A stretch of DNA of 64,000 bases, taken from the NCBI GenBank assembly GCA_000320605.2, contig KB445800.1, forward strand, positions 451,157 through 515,156, read 5' to 3'. The DNA is from Gelatoporia subvermispora B (taxonomy: Eukaryota; Basidiomycota; Agaricomycetes; Polyporales; Gelatoporiaceae). Shown here piece after piece: positions 11,028 to 24,030 of the stretch (positions are counted from its first letter, which is position 1; every line of letters begins with the position of its first letter). Below the pieces are notes generated by a model. The model saw nothing but the letters and a program-made list of their open reading frames with translations, was not told where the DNA came from and searched no databases. Both the position numbers and the translations under genes were made by a program.

Positions 11028-12647
11028 TCAGCAGATACCATAGTGGAGAGCCTCCGCTACAATTTCGCGATTCCGAGACCCATGCTCGAGCAATACACCA
11101 ATCACATCTTCCTTTCTCTGAGGTGGCACCGGATAGAGCCGTGGGCACTCATCGTAATGCTGATCTTGCCAATCATCCACACCAAGGCCGTCCACCTGTC
11201 GCAGCACTGGGTCGAGCTTCCGCGCTACGGCAGCTGCCAGATGACGGGCTATCTCATCCACCGCCTTCTCTCCGGCCGCAGTCGGCGGGGGCGCCCAGTC
11301 GTCCTTGAACTTCCCGCTAAACTCGGACATCTTCCACCCCTGCTTGAGCTTCCATGTCGAATCCAGTGGGAGCGGCTGCAGGGCACACTGGCATGCCCAG
11401 CAGACGGGCTTGCTGATACCGATGCAGTCCCCGAGGACGCTGATAGCTTCCCGCGAGAGGAATGTGACAAGTTGGGCCTCCGGGTGCACCCTCGGGGTAA
11501 TCAGCTCGTCCACACCCCACGCGGCCTTGACGATATCTTCCTCCTGCCACAGGGCTCGGATCCCTGGGCGATATCGTGCGCGCAACGCACACGATTCAAT
11601 AAAGCTGTCGAGGTGGATCGCTGGAGTCGCTGGGAAACGGATGGATCCACCAGAGGTTTGAAGCTCTGGTGGCTGATCGAGAACCCAGGATATGGTGACG
11701 CCGCCGCCGTCTCGTATGAACCGTTCGAGGCCGTCTTTTCCTAGCGTTTGGTTGAACAGAGGAATACCATCGCTGACAAAACGCGTTGCACCGATCGAAT
11801 AGCAGTGGAGGCGCCACATACGCCGGCCGAGGCGAGACATGGTGCCTCAAAATTCCGACATCGAGACGGGACAGCTCTTCTTGAAAGCACAAAAGAGGTC
11901 GGAATCATGGAGAATTCCCAGATTCTGCCAGATCTTCCAGAGTGCTGTGAACCAGGCATTGCCGGAGGAATCAATGTCTGGGATTTGGAGAGCTTGTTGC
12001 GCGCCTGCGACCAGCCGGGCAAAGCTATTCCTCAGCACGGGGATCTGGTCTTCTACGTCTTCATCCTCGCATGCATTCGTCGAGGCCTTCGCCCCCTCTA
12101 GTGATTCCCAGGCCAAAAGCACTTGCTCAAAAGCCCCGCACAGTCCCAGCCCGGAAATCCGTTCATCTCGGTACCCGTCCGTGTCCAGGAACCTCAGTAA
12201 TCGACGCCTGATCCTGATCGCCGCCCTCTGTGAGGCGAGACGCATCAGCGCTTTCCACCGCGCATAGTCAGTTTGACCCTCAGCACAGATGACCCTCAGG
12301 GTCGACAGGAAGTTGTCGCCAGCTAGACGATCGTCGGCCGTCGGCACGCCAGACACGGCGACGTGTATAATGATCTGACCCGGCTCGCATTGCACCGCAG
12401 CAGCGCTCGCTTCGCCTGAGTCATTCCGCGCGAAATATAGGGCCAGCCAGTCGATGATGACCGTAGTTCTGGTGTTTTTACGAGGGCCGATGGTGCCTTT
12501 GACTGGTACCAGGCGCGAGAGAAGGCGCAAATTGCCCGATATGATAGCTTGTGCTGAAGCTTGGGTACTTGTTGCCGACTGCTGCTGCCGGTCACAGCTT
12601 GAGCCACTACTGCCACAGACGAAGGAGACTCTGCCACTCACATCCAT
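11028..12647 (-). pseudogene. OTT_1508-type deaminase-like protein, copy 3 (nonsense codon)
   Basis: Two same-frame halves, 11850-12647 and 11028-11846, are separated by one in-frame TGA at 11847-11849. Aligned with copies 1 and 4 without gaps, this TGA falls exactly on the conserved Trp of PEQW/GDQW, so it looks like a TGG-to-TGA change. The C-terminal half keeps the deaminase signature HPE (VHPEAQLVTF) and IGISKPVCWACQ. The N-terminal half keeps IDWLALYFARN and VQCEPGQIIIHVAVSG. The first exon is placed at ATGGAT (12642-12647) followed by GTGAGT as in copies 1 and 4; the frame is also open upstream to 12800, so a longer N terminus (MDNNRILVPR...) is possible. Without the stop the protein would be about 530 aa. 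Confidence 0.7.
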
Positions 12648-12800
12648 ATCCTCACGTTGATCAGACCGTGGCACAAGGATCCGGTTGTTGTCCATACCAG
12701 ATGTCGTGAGGAAGAACAAGAGCACGGGTGAGGGATACGTCCTCAGACGCAGCGACCACGCAGCGGATGACTGCTGTACATCAAACTCTTCGAAGTCCAA

Positions 12801-13635
12801 GCGCAGAGTTGAGCATACGCCAAATCATCGCAAACATGCGGGAGTACCGGACCGCTGACTCCAAAGCTTCGTATTTCGCCGTCTCGTCACAATCTCATCA
12901 TGTCCAACCTTGAAGAACCCGAGTCCGGAGGCACACGGCCAGAGTCTCGCGGGAACTGAAGATCTAGAATGCGGCAAGGTGGGTACGTTGTGCCGTATCG
13001 CTTAGCATCACAAGGTCAGACTGCCAGCTAGACCTAACGTAGACGCAGGCGTCCTAGAGTTGGAAAACAAAGGTATCGGTCTACCATGGGGAGCGGCGGA
13101 GCGCGGCAGCGGTCGTCACTATGCCAGCGCCAGTCGGACATTGGGCGAACGGGAGGCCGCCAGATTACGAGCCAGACGAGAAGTCCTTGACGAAGCGGCC
13201 TCGCTCTGAGCGTAAGAAGATGGCCTGTATTTCTGTGTTTGCCTGAGGACATGGTCGGAATGTCAGGCCAAGTTCAGCGATAGCTCGGAAGATGGAGGTA
13301 AAAGAACAAGATTTTAGGCGCCAAAGCACATCCCATGCGCACTGCACTGCCTTGTGATGGTGTTTGGAGACAGTTTATTGCTCTCTTAGCGTCTTCGAAG
13401 TCTCCCCGCTCTTAGAACCAACGCCGCAGTCGCATCATGCGCGTAAGACACTATACTTTCCGTACGTCCCGTATCGACATGTCAGAAGCTCGCGTTAGAG
13501 GTTGTTGGGCTCTCAGCGGCTCTAAATCAGACAGTCACTCAATCCGATAGCGATGTCAAATGGAGTGCCAGAGAAAACCGAAATTATAGTATAACAGTAG
13601 TACATAAATAATACAACAGTAGAAGAACACCACGC
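12801..13635. other. intergenic, nothing recognised
   Basis: Boundary between the first lineage-specific island and the histone pair. It should hold the promoter of deaminase copy 3 and the H2A terminator. No coding signal found. Confidence 0.45.
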
Positions 13636-15143
<1,508 letters not shown>

Positions 15144-15979
15144 ACGGTCTCGTTTCGGTTTTCTGCTGTTGTATTCTATCCGTGTATTTTCTATTTATAA
15201 TTTACAGTACTCTATTTCAAGGGCTGAGATGTCTGCTCGAGTGAACGTGTGTTTGATCTTGATCTGAGACTCGATCCCTGTTGCCCTTGGCTACCAGAAA
15301 ATGTCTTCGTAAAGTGTGGTACTTATTTGAATTGGCCACAGGCATTTCATAATTTATGAATTACAGATCTAACGTGTCCAATGTGACTGCAGAGCTATGT
15401 GGAAGTCACTTCGAAGATATTGTCAAAAGACGACTTGCAATAATTGCAATGTATTTGGGCGCTTAAAAGTTCCTCTCTGGCTTCCACGACCGCTGCTGTC
15501 CGACGTGGCTCTCGTTCTTTAATGCAAACGCAAGCTGTCCTCTTGCGCTTAGACTGGGCTAAGTATTGAACGGGAAAAACAACCTTGCAAGGGCAGAAAC
15601 TGGCGATCTCGACAGCTCACGGGCTCGTGAAAGATGCACTGGGACTCGTAACTGAGAATGCATTCGTTATCTCACTCACTCCGAGCCACTCGACGTTCGG
15701 AAACTGCATTACAATGAGACTCTCGCGGTGAACTATGACCCAAAGGAATCATCAACGTCAGTTCCCAGGCCTCCTATATTGACACTCGGCCGGTCCCGAA
15801 GGCTGTGCCGCTTTGGACGATTCAACATCCTTGGGCTTCAGGTGCTGGCGATGCCCAGGTGCCGAAACGCTAGCACTGTATCCGACAACTCCAGAGTAAG
15901 CTACCTCATACATCTCATGGTGCGGCATCTCTAAGCTACAGGCTGCAGCAGGCGTCAGAAGCCTACAGTTTCGCTCGCT
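15144..15979. other. intergenic, nothing recognised
   Basis: Downstream of H2B and upstream of the first F-box gene. No frame with family resemblance. Confidence 0.45.
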
Positions 15980-17305
15980 ATGGATCGTCCAGCTCATCCA
16001 TCCTGGATCTTAGGTCCATCTCCTTCACTTTCAGGCGGTAGTAGTCAGCAATCCAACTCGGAAGTAGCCTCCACGACATTCCGGATTCCGTACGAACTCT
16101 GTGACAGCATCATCGATCTACTGCGCGAAGATCGCCGAGCGTTGTGTGCCTGCAGCCTGGTGCATCGTGCGTGGCTCCCGAAGGCACGATACTGGCTATA
16201 CAAGCACGTTCGTATCAATTCGACGAACAAGGCGAAATTTCAAGTTGTTCTGACAAGCAACGCTGCGCTTGGAGACAACATCGAACGCCTAACTATTTTC
16301 GCTCGCTTTCCACATCATCCGTTCGAATGGGACAAGTTCCTGCAAAGTGTCACCCCGCACATGCCTCGTCTTACGAGACTCGAAATCCATGCAGGATACC
16401 TCAAAGATCCGAAGTCCTTCCAATATCTCACGACAATCCGTACTCTACAGCTCAAGGGCACATGTATCGAATCAGAGGCCACAAGACTCGCGTGGTTGCG
16501 CAGCATTCCCCAGGTCGAAGAGCTCAAATTTTGGAAGATTAGACTGATCGGTTCCTCTCCCATTGCGGCATCCGATTATCCTCTTCTCTTCAACTTGAAG
16601 TCTGTCAAGGTCCACGGGGCTCGTTCTGGCGCGTCCAACTTCCTGAACTACATTTCACCAGATGTGATAAGACGCATTCAGCGTTTTGATTATGGCCACT
16701 TAGCGCGACAGCCCTTTCTCGACTCGTGGTTCCATAATATTGCCGCGACATTGGAACACCTTGCATTCACCAGCACCTGGTATTCTGGCAATCGTACGTC
16801 CTTCATATTGCATTATTTCTGCATGTTTATCTGTAGTAACTCTACGTTAGCTAGCGACCAGGTACTTATCCATTGCACTCGCCTACGCTCTCTGGAATAC
16901 TCTATGGGCTGGAATCCCGACAGCGAGAAGAGTACCGCAGGCATACTCTGGACGCTTCGAACGGTTGCGTCTCCATCACTAACAGTCCTTCGCTTCAATC
17001 TGCTCGTTGACGACCGGCGTGTCTACGATCACAAGCTGAGCATATCGGACCGCCCTGCGTTGTTAGCAATGCTCTTATCGCCCAAATTTGCATCACTGGA
17101 GCGCCTTTCGTTCCACCTCTCTATCATCGACTTCAGGATGGACGGATGCGAACCGCCGCTGTTGGCGGACCTTAGGGCGCTACTCCCGGATCTGAATACG
17201 CGGGGAATCTTAGCATTGTCCAGCGAACCAGCGCCTAAACTGGCCGCGCCCAAGGGACCGACCATGGTGCTTGAAACTGAAGAGAGTTCACCGGGAAAGG
17301 AATGA
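15980..17305 (+). CDS. F-box protein, family copy 1
   Basis: Protein of about 420 aa after splicing. An F-box lies at residues 36-77 (IPYELCDSIIDLLREDRRAL, then CSLVHRAWLPKARYWLYKHV), followed by a leucine-rich C-terminal region of the kind that varies in basidiomycete F-box expansions. The intron at 16794-16850 is placed by comparison with copies 2 and 3. It is 57 nt, a multiple of three, and has no stop, so unspliced RNA would encode a 19-residue insertion. F-box proteins recruit substrates to SCF ubiquitin ligases through Skp1. The target is unknown. Intact, unlike copy 3 (29825) and the fragment at 20605. Confidence 0.8.
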   Translation: MDRPAHPSWILGPSPSLSGGSSQQSNSEVASTTFRIPYELCDSIIDLLREDRRALCACSLVHRAWLPKARYWLYKHVRINSTNKAKFQVVLTSNAALGDNIERLTIFARFPHHPFEWDKFLQSVTPHMPRLTRLEIHAGYLKDPKSFQYLTTIRTLQLKGTCIESEATRLAWLRSIPQVEELKFWKIRLIGSSPIAASDYPLLFNLKSVKVHGARSGASNFLNYISPDVIRRIQRFDYGHLARQPFLDSWFHNIAATLEHLAFTSTWYSGNRTSFILHYFCMFICSNSTLASDQVLIHCTRLRSLEYSMGWNPDSEKSTAGILWTLRTVASPSLTVLRFNLLVDDRRVYDHKLSISDRPALLAMLLSPKFASLERLSFHLSIIDFRMDGCEPPLLADLRALLPDLNTRGILALSSEPAPKLAAPKGPTMVLETEESSPGKE

Positions 17306-17883
17306 GTACAGCGGGACAGGTCTTAAAATCTAGTCAGTGAATTTCTCTCCCTCCAACGGTAGCGCTAGAACCAGACGCTGATGTTGTCTCTACATTCAAG
17401 CTGTAGAACCACAATGACCATCGCTGGTGCTGGACCAGGTCGTCGAAGCGAATCGAATTGTCCCACGGAGCGTAGAGGTACATCGGAAAGCATGGGAGGC
17501 GAACCGGCGGCGGGCTCGTCGGGCACACGCGGCGGCACCCCGGGACCCTTGTATAATTAATTGCAGTAAAATGCGTAAATTTGGCCAGTAGGCCGCGCAG
17601 CGACCGTCCAAGCGGGATCTGGGGCAGCTCTATAGCGAGTGCCGTGTACTTGTCGAGTAGAAGATGAGATAGGAGTGCGCTCTGTCTATCCAGAACGTCT
17701 CCAGGATTGATATTGACCGGTGGTCACTCGTTTTCAGCCGCTGTACAAATGAATACAAACCAGGCAGCGCAACGTGAAATTCGGCTGTCAGGATGGGATA
17801 TATCGCAACATCGATAAGTGCATCGTATAGAGCAGGCATCCAACGCGCTTTAAGAGCCCCTTGGACTGTCTGACCTGCACTAC
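17306..17883. other. intergenic, F-box family 3' flank
   Basis: The first part (about 17320-17400) resembles the sequence after the F-box fragment near 20840-20920, so the duplicated unit reached past the stop codon. Nothing else recognised. Confidence 0.35.
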
Positions 17884-18385
17884 TCATACCTGACGCATGA
17901 CGGGTTGCTGGTCGTCCCCTTCATTCTCCTTGTCCCCTTCATCCTCCTTGTCCTCGCTATACTCGTCCTCGCTGTAGTCCTCGTCCTGCCACGTCCACTC
18001 CATGTCTTCGTTTTCGTCCTCGTCCTCCCTCTTGATACCACGTTCCCGGTCTCTGATGATTGATCTTCTGTGCCGCCCTTGCCTTTCACATGTATTCAGT
18101 GTGGTTGTCGACATCTGCGCTGCAGCCGAAGGGAAAGTCGAGCTCCCTGACTTCGTCGTCGTCGTCTCCACATTTGTACCACCCTATACGTCGCGTATGG
18201 AGCAGTTCCATCAAGCGATGAGCGACCATAATGGGTGGAAGCTGGTGGCGATCGGATATTGCATCCTTCGGACTTGTCGCCCTGTCGACGGAGAGGGCAA
18301 AAACAAGCTGCACTTCACCCGCCTTGTCGTAACAAGTGAGGACGAGACAAGTCATGTCACCCGCAAGCCTTGCAATGTCGAGCAT
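17884..18385 (-). CDS. hypothetical protein with acidic tail
   Basis: Weakly supported. An upstream frame (18086-18385; QLPPIMVAHRLMELLHTRR, then a DDDDEVRELDFPFG segment) can be joined by a short GT-AG gap to a strongly acidic frame (17884 to about 18060; EDEDENEDMEW, EDEYSEDKEDEGDKENEG). Both have protein-like composition, but no domain is recognised and the exon join, the true start and the end are all guesses. It may be a decayed gene or part of a larger one reaching to about 18590. Confidence 0.25.
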
Positions 18386-19001
18386 CGCTTACAGCTTGAC
18401 TTCCATCGGCGGCTCCTCCTCGCGTTTGTAAACTTGCCCAGACCCGGTCTTGATTCCTCTGAGCTCTGCCCATCTGCGCAGATATTTAATATTCACGGGT
18501 ATTCCGAGCACGTATGGCATATTGAGGTGAGAGGTCACAGATCCAGCCGCCCAAGGCGACCCAGAATGGATGGATGATCGGGGTGCTGGTTGCTTTAATT
18601 GTTAGGAGCGTGCGATCAGCCGTCCTCACTGTGTTCAAGGACGGCATTGTCGCCATGTTCAGAGTCCGCGATCGTTGCACGTACAAGGAGGTCGTACTAC
18701 ATACGCACCCGGGACGGTGACGGCCCGATTGACCCGGGATTGTGCCACAGAGCTTGGTGGACATCAATTTGGTCGATGTTGGTCGACGTTCAACTATTCA
18801 ATTGATTTCGACTCTGCGCCCCGACGGGCTCATTGCGGGACCGTCGAAGCTGCTCCATCTCCAGCATCTGTTGCGTTCAGTAGCTTTCACCTGGTGAGAA
18901 CGGAGCGTTCCCGCTAATATCATACTCAAGGTATCCCGACCGTTCTGCAGCCGCTTGTCTGACGGCCCAACCAAAGTCGTAGGGATTCTCAGGACACGCA
19001 T

Positions 19002-20585
19002 ATGGATGTGAGCCAATGTGCATTCACTTCTGCTTTTGCACTGTAATCACCTTTGTTCTCACTTTCAGCATTCGACGCAGAGCATTGTCTCTAAAAACAT
19101 ACGCCTTCTCTCGAGCCTCGATATAGCATGCAGCCTCCCGCATCGCCGAACATACCATAAATTATCCACGATACTCGACTGGCTTGCCCTGTATTTTGCA
19201 CACGATGCAAGTGGTGACGCTGCTGCTGTTGCAATGCAGTGTGAACCAGGGCAGGTCGTTCTCTACGTTGCAGTCAGTGGCACCCCGACGGCAGACGACC
19301 GCGTCTCTGGAGAAGAATTATTGTCAACGCTGCGCACCATCTTTAGCCAGGAGTCGGACTATCACATCCAGTTCCCACTCTTGCGGCATCAAATTACACA
19401 GAAGGCGTCCGCCAGAATCCTCCGTCGACTACAACGACTTCGCATTTGCGCGCGTCCTCGCTTGGATTACGCGATGCGTTCACGCAGGCACTATCGCATT
19501 GGCAGTTGCTCGGGAAAAGCGAGAACTCCACACGATGTCTTGATATCTCCCAGGACCTTTTCCAGGACACCCATCATGGGATAGCGGCCCTCAGTGAGGC
19601 ATTCACTTCGCTTCTAGCGACGACGGAAGAAATAGTCCAGCTCATGACCTCTGACCCGACCGATGAGTCTTGGCTCACTGCTATCGATAAGGTGTGGGAC
19701 GACCTGGACATCATCCTCACTTCGGACGTCTTTCGTGACGTAGGCAAGATGGCAATGTTCAGTTTCGGTGACCAATGGTTCACCATGCATGCGTTATACA
19801 TCCGGCTGTGGAGCCTCTACTCCTACTCATACGGCGCTGATCAAATCATCATGAATGGTATCTCTTTATTTCGACATACACTCGGCGAAGATGGCACCGA
19901 TCGATTCCTGCGTGGGATGGGTGGCGTTATGGTTGCTTGGGTCAGCGACACAGCAACATATCTTCCTCTGTTGCGCTACCCCCTATCTTTCAAGACGGCA
20001 CCCGCTGCTCATCTCGACTCCTTCATTGAATCCTGCGCACTTCGGGATAGATATCGTCCTGGCATCCGGGCTCTCTTACACTGTCATAAAGGCGTTGCGG
20101 GTGCATGGACTCCCGACTATACTGTGGCCCCAAGGCTCCATCCGGAAATGCAGCTGATTACATGTTTCTCTCGAGAAGGCATCGATGTGCTGTCAAAATG
20201 CATCGGAATCAGCAAACCAGTCTGTTGGGCCTGCGAGCAGTGTATCAAGAGCCCGCGCGCATTATTGAGGGGCCGCAAACCTGCCACGACATGGCGGGTA
20301 TCGGAAGTCAGCGGGAAGCTCAAGGACGACTGGATTCCACCACCAATACCTGAAGGCACTCGGACAGTGGAGGCAATTGCGCGTCGGTTGGCGCACAGCA
20401 TTGCATTCAGGCTAGACCCTCTTCTATTCAGGACAGATGGTCTCTGGGTTCCGCGTTATTCCGATGATCAGTATTACAAATGTCCTGAGTTGACGCCCGT
20501 GGCATATGCCTGGCGTCCTAACGCTGCGCTGACCAACAATTCGGACATTACCAGCGTAGGCCGCGTTATGTATAATGTAAAATAG
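19002..20585 (+). pseudogene. OTT_1508-type deaminase-like protein, copy 4 (frameshift)
   Basis: First exon ATG-GAT (19002-19007), intron 19008-19068, then the family frame (LDWLALYFAHD, MQCEPGQVVLYVAVSGTPTA) to about 19440. There the frame moves to one ending at 20585. Copy 1 has 42 nt between its RRLER and SSIS codons; here there are 32, so a net 10 nt are missing and the reading frame is lost. The second frame keeps the deaminase signature HPE (RLHPEMQLITCF) and IGISKPVCWACEQC. No intron explains the shift. The last residues after AWRPN diverge from copy 1. Copy 1 at 2525 is its closest relative in the window. Confidence 0.7.
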
Positions 20586-20604
20586 GGAAGTCGTGCAAGC
20601 CCCG

Positions 20605-20826
20605 TGTGGGAGCATCTTGCGTTCCACCTTTCTATCAATGACGCCAGGATGGACAAATGTAAACCGTCGCTGTTTGCGGACCTTACGGCTCCACTCCCGA
20701 AATAGTTAATGCGCTGGTAAATCTTAGCATTCTCTAGCGAATCAACATATAGACTGGGCAGGTGCGTGAACAAGCCCATAGCAGTGCTTGACATCGAAGA
20801 TGAAAGTCCACCAGTAAAGGAATAAA
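20605..20826 (+). pseudogene. F-box family 3' fragment
   Basis: Starting about 20 bp after deaminase copy 4, the sequence matches the end of F-box copy 1 (from about 17108): CTTTCGTTCCACCT... there, CTTGCGTTCCACCT... here, then ATGGACAAATG, TTTGCGGACCTTA and a closing segment read as VLDIEDESPPVKE against VLETEESSPGKE. It has internal stops and no 5' part. It shows that a segment containing an F-box 3' end was joined to a deaminase copy. Confidence 0.75.
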
Positions 20827-21542
20827 CCCAGCGGAGCAGGTTTCAAAGTCTCAACGGTATATTTTGACTCATTCCGCCAAAAGTAGTGCCAGGAGAAGAC
20901 ACTGATATCGAGCAATCATATAGACATCCTTTCCTCGTCGTCTCCAGTCTGAGAGTCTACTGATATGTCAAATATGAGCTCTGATGGTTGCGTTATTTGT
21001 TCGGGCTCCTGCTGAACGTGAGGCGCGCGCATGACGCGCTTCTCGCGCTGCTTGGTGAGATCCCGGATTCCGCGAATGGTTCTCCAGGAGAAGCTTGAAG
21101 TGTTACACCACTTCCAAGATGCGCAGTGCTCTTGAAGCTGAAGGAACGTAAGATAGTCACCTCACTGACTCGCGAGTTCTGTTCAGCTCGAACACGTTTT
21201 CGCCGGAGAATGCTTTGACAGGTTTGTCCGGCCTGGCCCACCCGGTCTTTCGACTCGATCTGTCTTCTATGTAAGGGTAATATTATCAGCAAAATGTCGC
21301 TGATGAGAGGCCCCAGGCGCTATATGCTAACATGCGGGCCGAAATGACTGATCGCAGCGCCCCGTGACTGGGCGAGTTTCGAAGGCTGTGCTCACGACGA
21401 CTTTGTAACTCAAGACCAACGGCCTTCTAGCTATTGTGCGCCCGGGCAGTGTCAGGAAGCTCCAAGTAAGCTGCCTATTTTCAACTATGTTTCAGAACTT
21501 CGGAACCTTATAAAGTGCAGCCGACAGGAGCCCCGTGCCGCC
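20827..21542. other. intergenic, nothing recognised
   Basis: Spacer before F-box copy 2. The start resembles the 3' flank of F-box copy 1; the rest, including a 99-aa minus-strand open frame at 20993-21292, is unassigned. Confidence 0.4.
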
Positions 21543-23007
21543 ATGACATCCATTCGCTCTCTTGGGGCACAGAATATCCCGCAGCGTAGCCCAGAACCAA
21601 TCTCCACCAATTCCCGGGTCCCACCCGAACTCTGCGACAACATCATCGATCTACTGTGTGAGGATCGTAGATCCCTGTATGCATGTAGTCTGACGTGTCG
21701 TACATGGCTCCCGAGGACGCGGTACTGGTTGTACAAGAATGTCCGTATCAATCCGAAAAACAAGACGAAATTCCAAGATGTGTTGTCCAGCAATACTCAT
21801 CTGGGAGATTTCGTCGAGCACATGTCCATCAGCATCTGGCTGCCACATCATCCCTTTGAATGGGACAAGTTCCTTCAGTCCGTCACTGCTTGTATGCGAC
21901 ATTTGACGACGCTTAGAATCCATTCGGGATACTTCAAGGACCCGAAGTCCTTCCAATATCTGACGGCAATTCGTACTTTGCGCCTCGAGGACACGTATAT
22001 CGACTCGGAGACCACAAGACTGGCGTGGCTGCGGAGCATTCCCCAGATTGAAGAGCTTGCGTTCTCAGGGATTCGAGTGACCGGCCACTTTCCCATTGCA
22101 GCGTCCGACTATCCTCCTCTTCGGAAGTTGAATTCTATCAAGATCGATGGTGCTTTTTCTAGCGCATCGGCCTTCCTGCGTTATGTCTCAGTAAATGTCA
22201 CGGAACACATCAAACATCTGGAACTTGGGGTTGTCTCCCCAAAAGTCGACCTGCCTGGCTGGTTCACAGGTATTGCCCCGGTGCTAGAGCATCTGGCGTT
22301 CACGAGTAGTTCATATTATGATCATCGTATGTCCATCGGATGGCGTGGTTTCTGCATGTATATCTGTACTGACGATTATGTTAGCTAGCGACCTTGTTCT
22401 GAACTGTTGCACCCGTCTCCGCTCCTTGGCATACACTATATATTGTCATGACAACGAGAAGGACACCGCTTGCTTGCTTTGGGCGCTCCAGCAGATCACA
22501 TCGCCTTCAATGACAGTACTTCGCTTCAATCTCTTCGCTGACGACTGGCATGTCTACGACCGGAGATTGAGCATATCAGACTTCCCTGCACTCTCCACAT
22601 TGTTATCATCTCCGAAGTTTGCATCACTCGAACGCCTATCATTTCACCTCTCTATTAATTTTGCCAGACGAAACCGATGTGAACCACCATTGTTTTCGGA
22701 TCTCAGGACTTTGCTCGCAGATTTGAATATGCGGGGCATTTTGGCGCTTTCCACAGAAGTGAGGGATGAGCCGGGGAGGTGCGGAAACAGTCCCGAAAGA
22801 GCGCTCGAAATAGACGAGGAGGTAGAGCCACTGACATCAACGGAAACATGGAGGCTACCCACCCCGCCAAGACTTCCACCTCCCACGAGATCTCGGTCTT
22901 CCCCTCCCACAATAGTACCGGAGCTACCGATAACAGTGATACGGTTACCCAGGTCTCCGAGTTCAAGGAGCTCTCGATCTTCCTCTCCAACAATAGCACT
23001 TGAATAA
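21543..23007 (+). CDS. F-box protein, family copy 2
   Basis: Exons 21543-22326 and 22385-23007 with a 58-nt intron. F-box at residues 26-67 (VPPELCDNIIDLLCEDRRSL, CSLTCRTWLPRTRYWLYKNV), then the leucine-rich region shared with copies 1 and 3. Because the intron is not a multiple of three here, retention would frameshift the protein, unlike copy 1. The C terminus has an extra proline/serine/arginine-rich tail of about 55 residues (TPPRLPPPTRSRSSPPT, SPSSRSSRSSSPT) absent from copy 1. No lesion seen. Likely an SCF substrate receptor; target unknown. Confidence 0.8.
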
Positions 23008-23546
23008 GTCATTTTATTTATTTATGTAGATCAAGTTGTACTTGTTAGTTCTACATCTGAAGCTGATCTCAAGTCAATAGGTGAGTGCACTTGAGATCGT
23101 GTCGGGTGCGCGAGATTCTCATGGGTGAGTCTTCAGCTTTAGTGCTTGTGGTGTACAGTGGAAGTGGCAGTATTTCCCTATAGAAATCTGTTTCGGTGCC
23201 AGTGAAGGGTGTTCAAGACCCAGTGGTCTGGTGCAGGACATTGTGAAGATTGCGGGGGTGGTTTTGGGGTTCATGCAGTGATTCGTCTGTCCGACGAGAC
23301 GGTTTCTTCCTGATAATGCGCCGGTCATTATTTCCACTAGGCAAAAAGTTTCCAGCCGTCTTTCATCTGTCAGTTATATGGTTTTGGCAGTATCCTAGCA
23401 ATCCCGTTCGTTACGCATTTACCCAAGTTCACTGGAAGAGCCTCACGGTACTCTCGGCCAGGCCGCCATGCCGCCAGATTGTACCTAGATACCTGAACTC
23501 CGCCGGACTCCGCCATGGTGACACTCGCCCATTATTATGAGATCGG
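23008..23546. other. intergenic left flank of the transposon
   Basis: No gene recognised. If the element at 23556-29786 is a simple insertion, this stretch was originally the upstream region of F-box copy 3. Confidence 0.4.
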
Positions 23547-23555
23547 CTGTACGAG
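23547..23555. repeat. target-site duplication, left copy
   Basis: CTGTACGAG, identical to 29787-29795 and directly abutting the inverted terminal repeats on both sides. Confidence 0.85.
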
Positions 23556-23713
23556 CAGGCTCCTAAACCAGCCGTCGTTATAGAGTCACCCTCCACATAT
23601 CCCAGGGCGTGGTCACGTGTTGATTATGTGAGCGAGGTTCCAAATATGTAGGACCACATACCTGATTAGGACGAGCAGCAAAAGGAGGACGACTCTATAA
23701 GACGGCTGGCCAA
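23556..23713 (+). repeat. left inverted terminal repeat
   Basis: Matches the reverse complement of 29627-29786. The best-conserved blocks are the outer 50 or so bases (CAGGCTCCTAAACCAGCC, then TATAG and TCACCCTCCACA, CCCAGG) and the inner end (GGAGGACGA, then ACGGCTGGCCAA). Confidence 0.8.
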
Positions 23714-24030
23714 CTACATTCTCTGATTTCTCCCGAGGGCATATCGGAACGCAGTTGGCCACCGGCTATGAACTCTGAAACTTGAAGTCAGGTTTTAATT
23801 CTAGCTATGCCGACCATTATTATTCCGAGCTCTACATGGCACAGAGTCACATCTTCACTACACGTGATAGATATCATTCGAGTGGCTTCTTCGAAGTCTA
23901 ACTTTCAGCTTCCATGCACACATTATTTTAGTAGAATGTCCTGTGACCTCCAATACCATCGATTGCATGCAATATGCACGTGTGAGATAGTCTAGATACC
24001 CGCCTAACTTGCACGCTATCTTATACGACC

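Noticed and set aside
23547..23555. Shorter 5-bp duplication GTACG as the target site
   Set aside because: The identity extends to nine bases, and with nine the inverted repeats begin symmetrically at CAGG/CCTG, so nine is the better reading.
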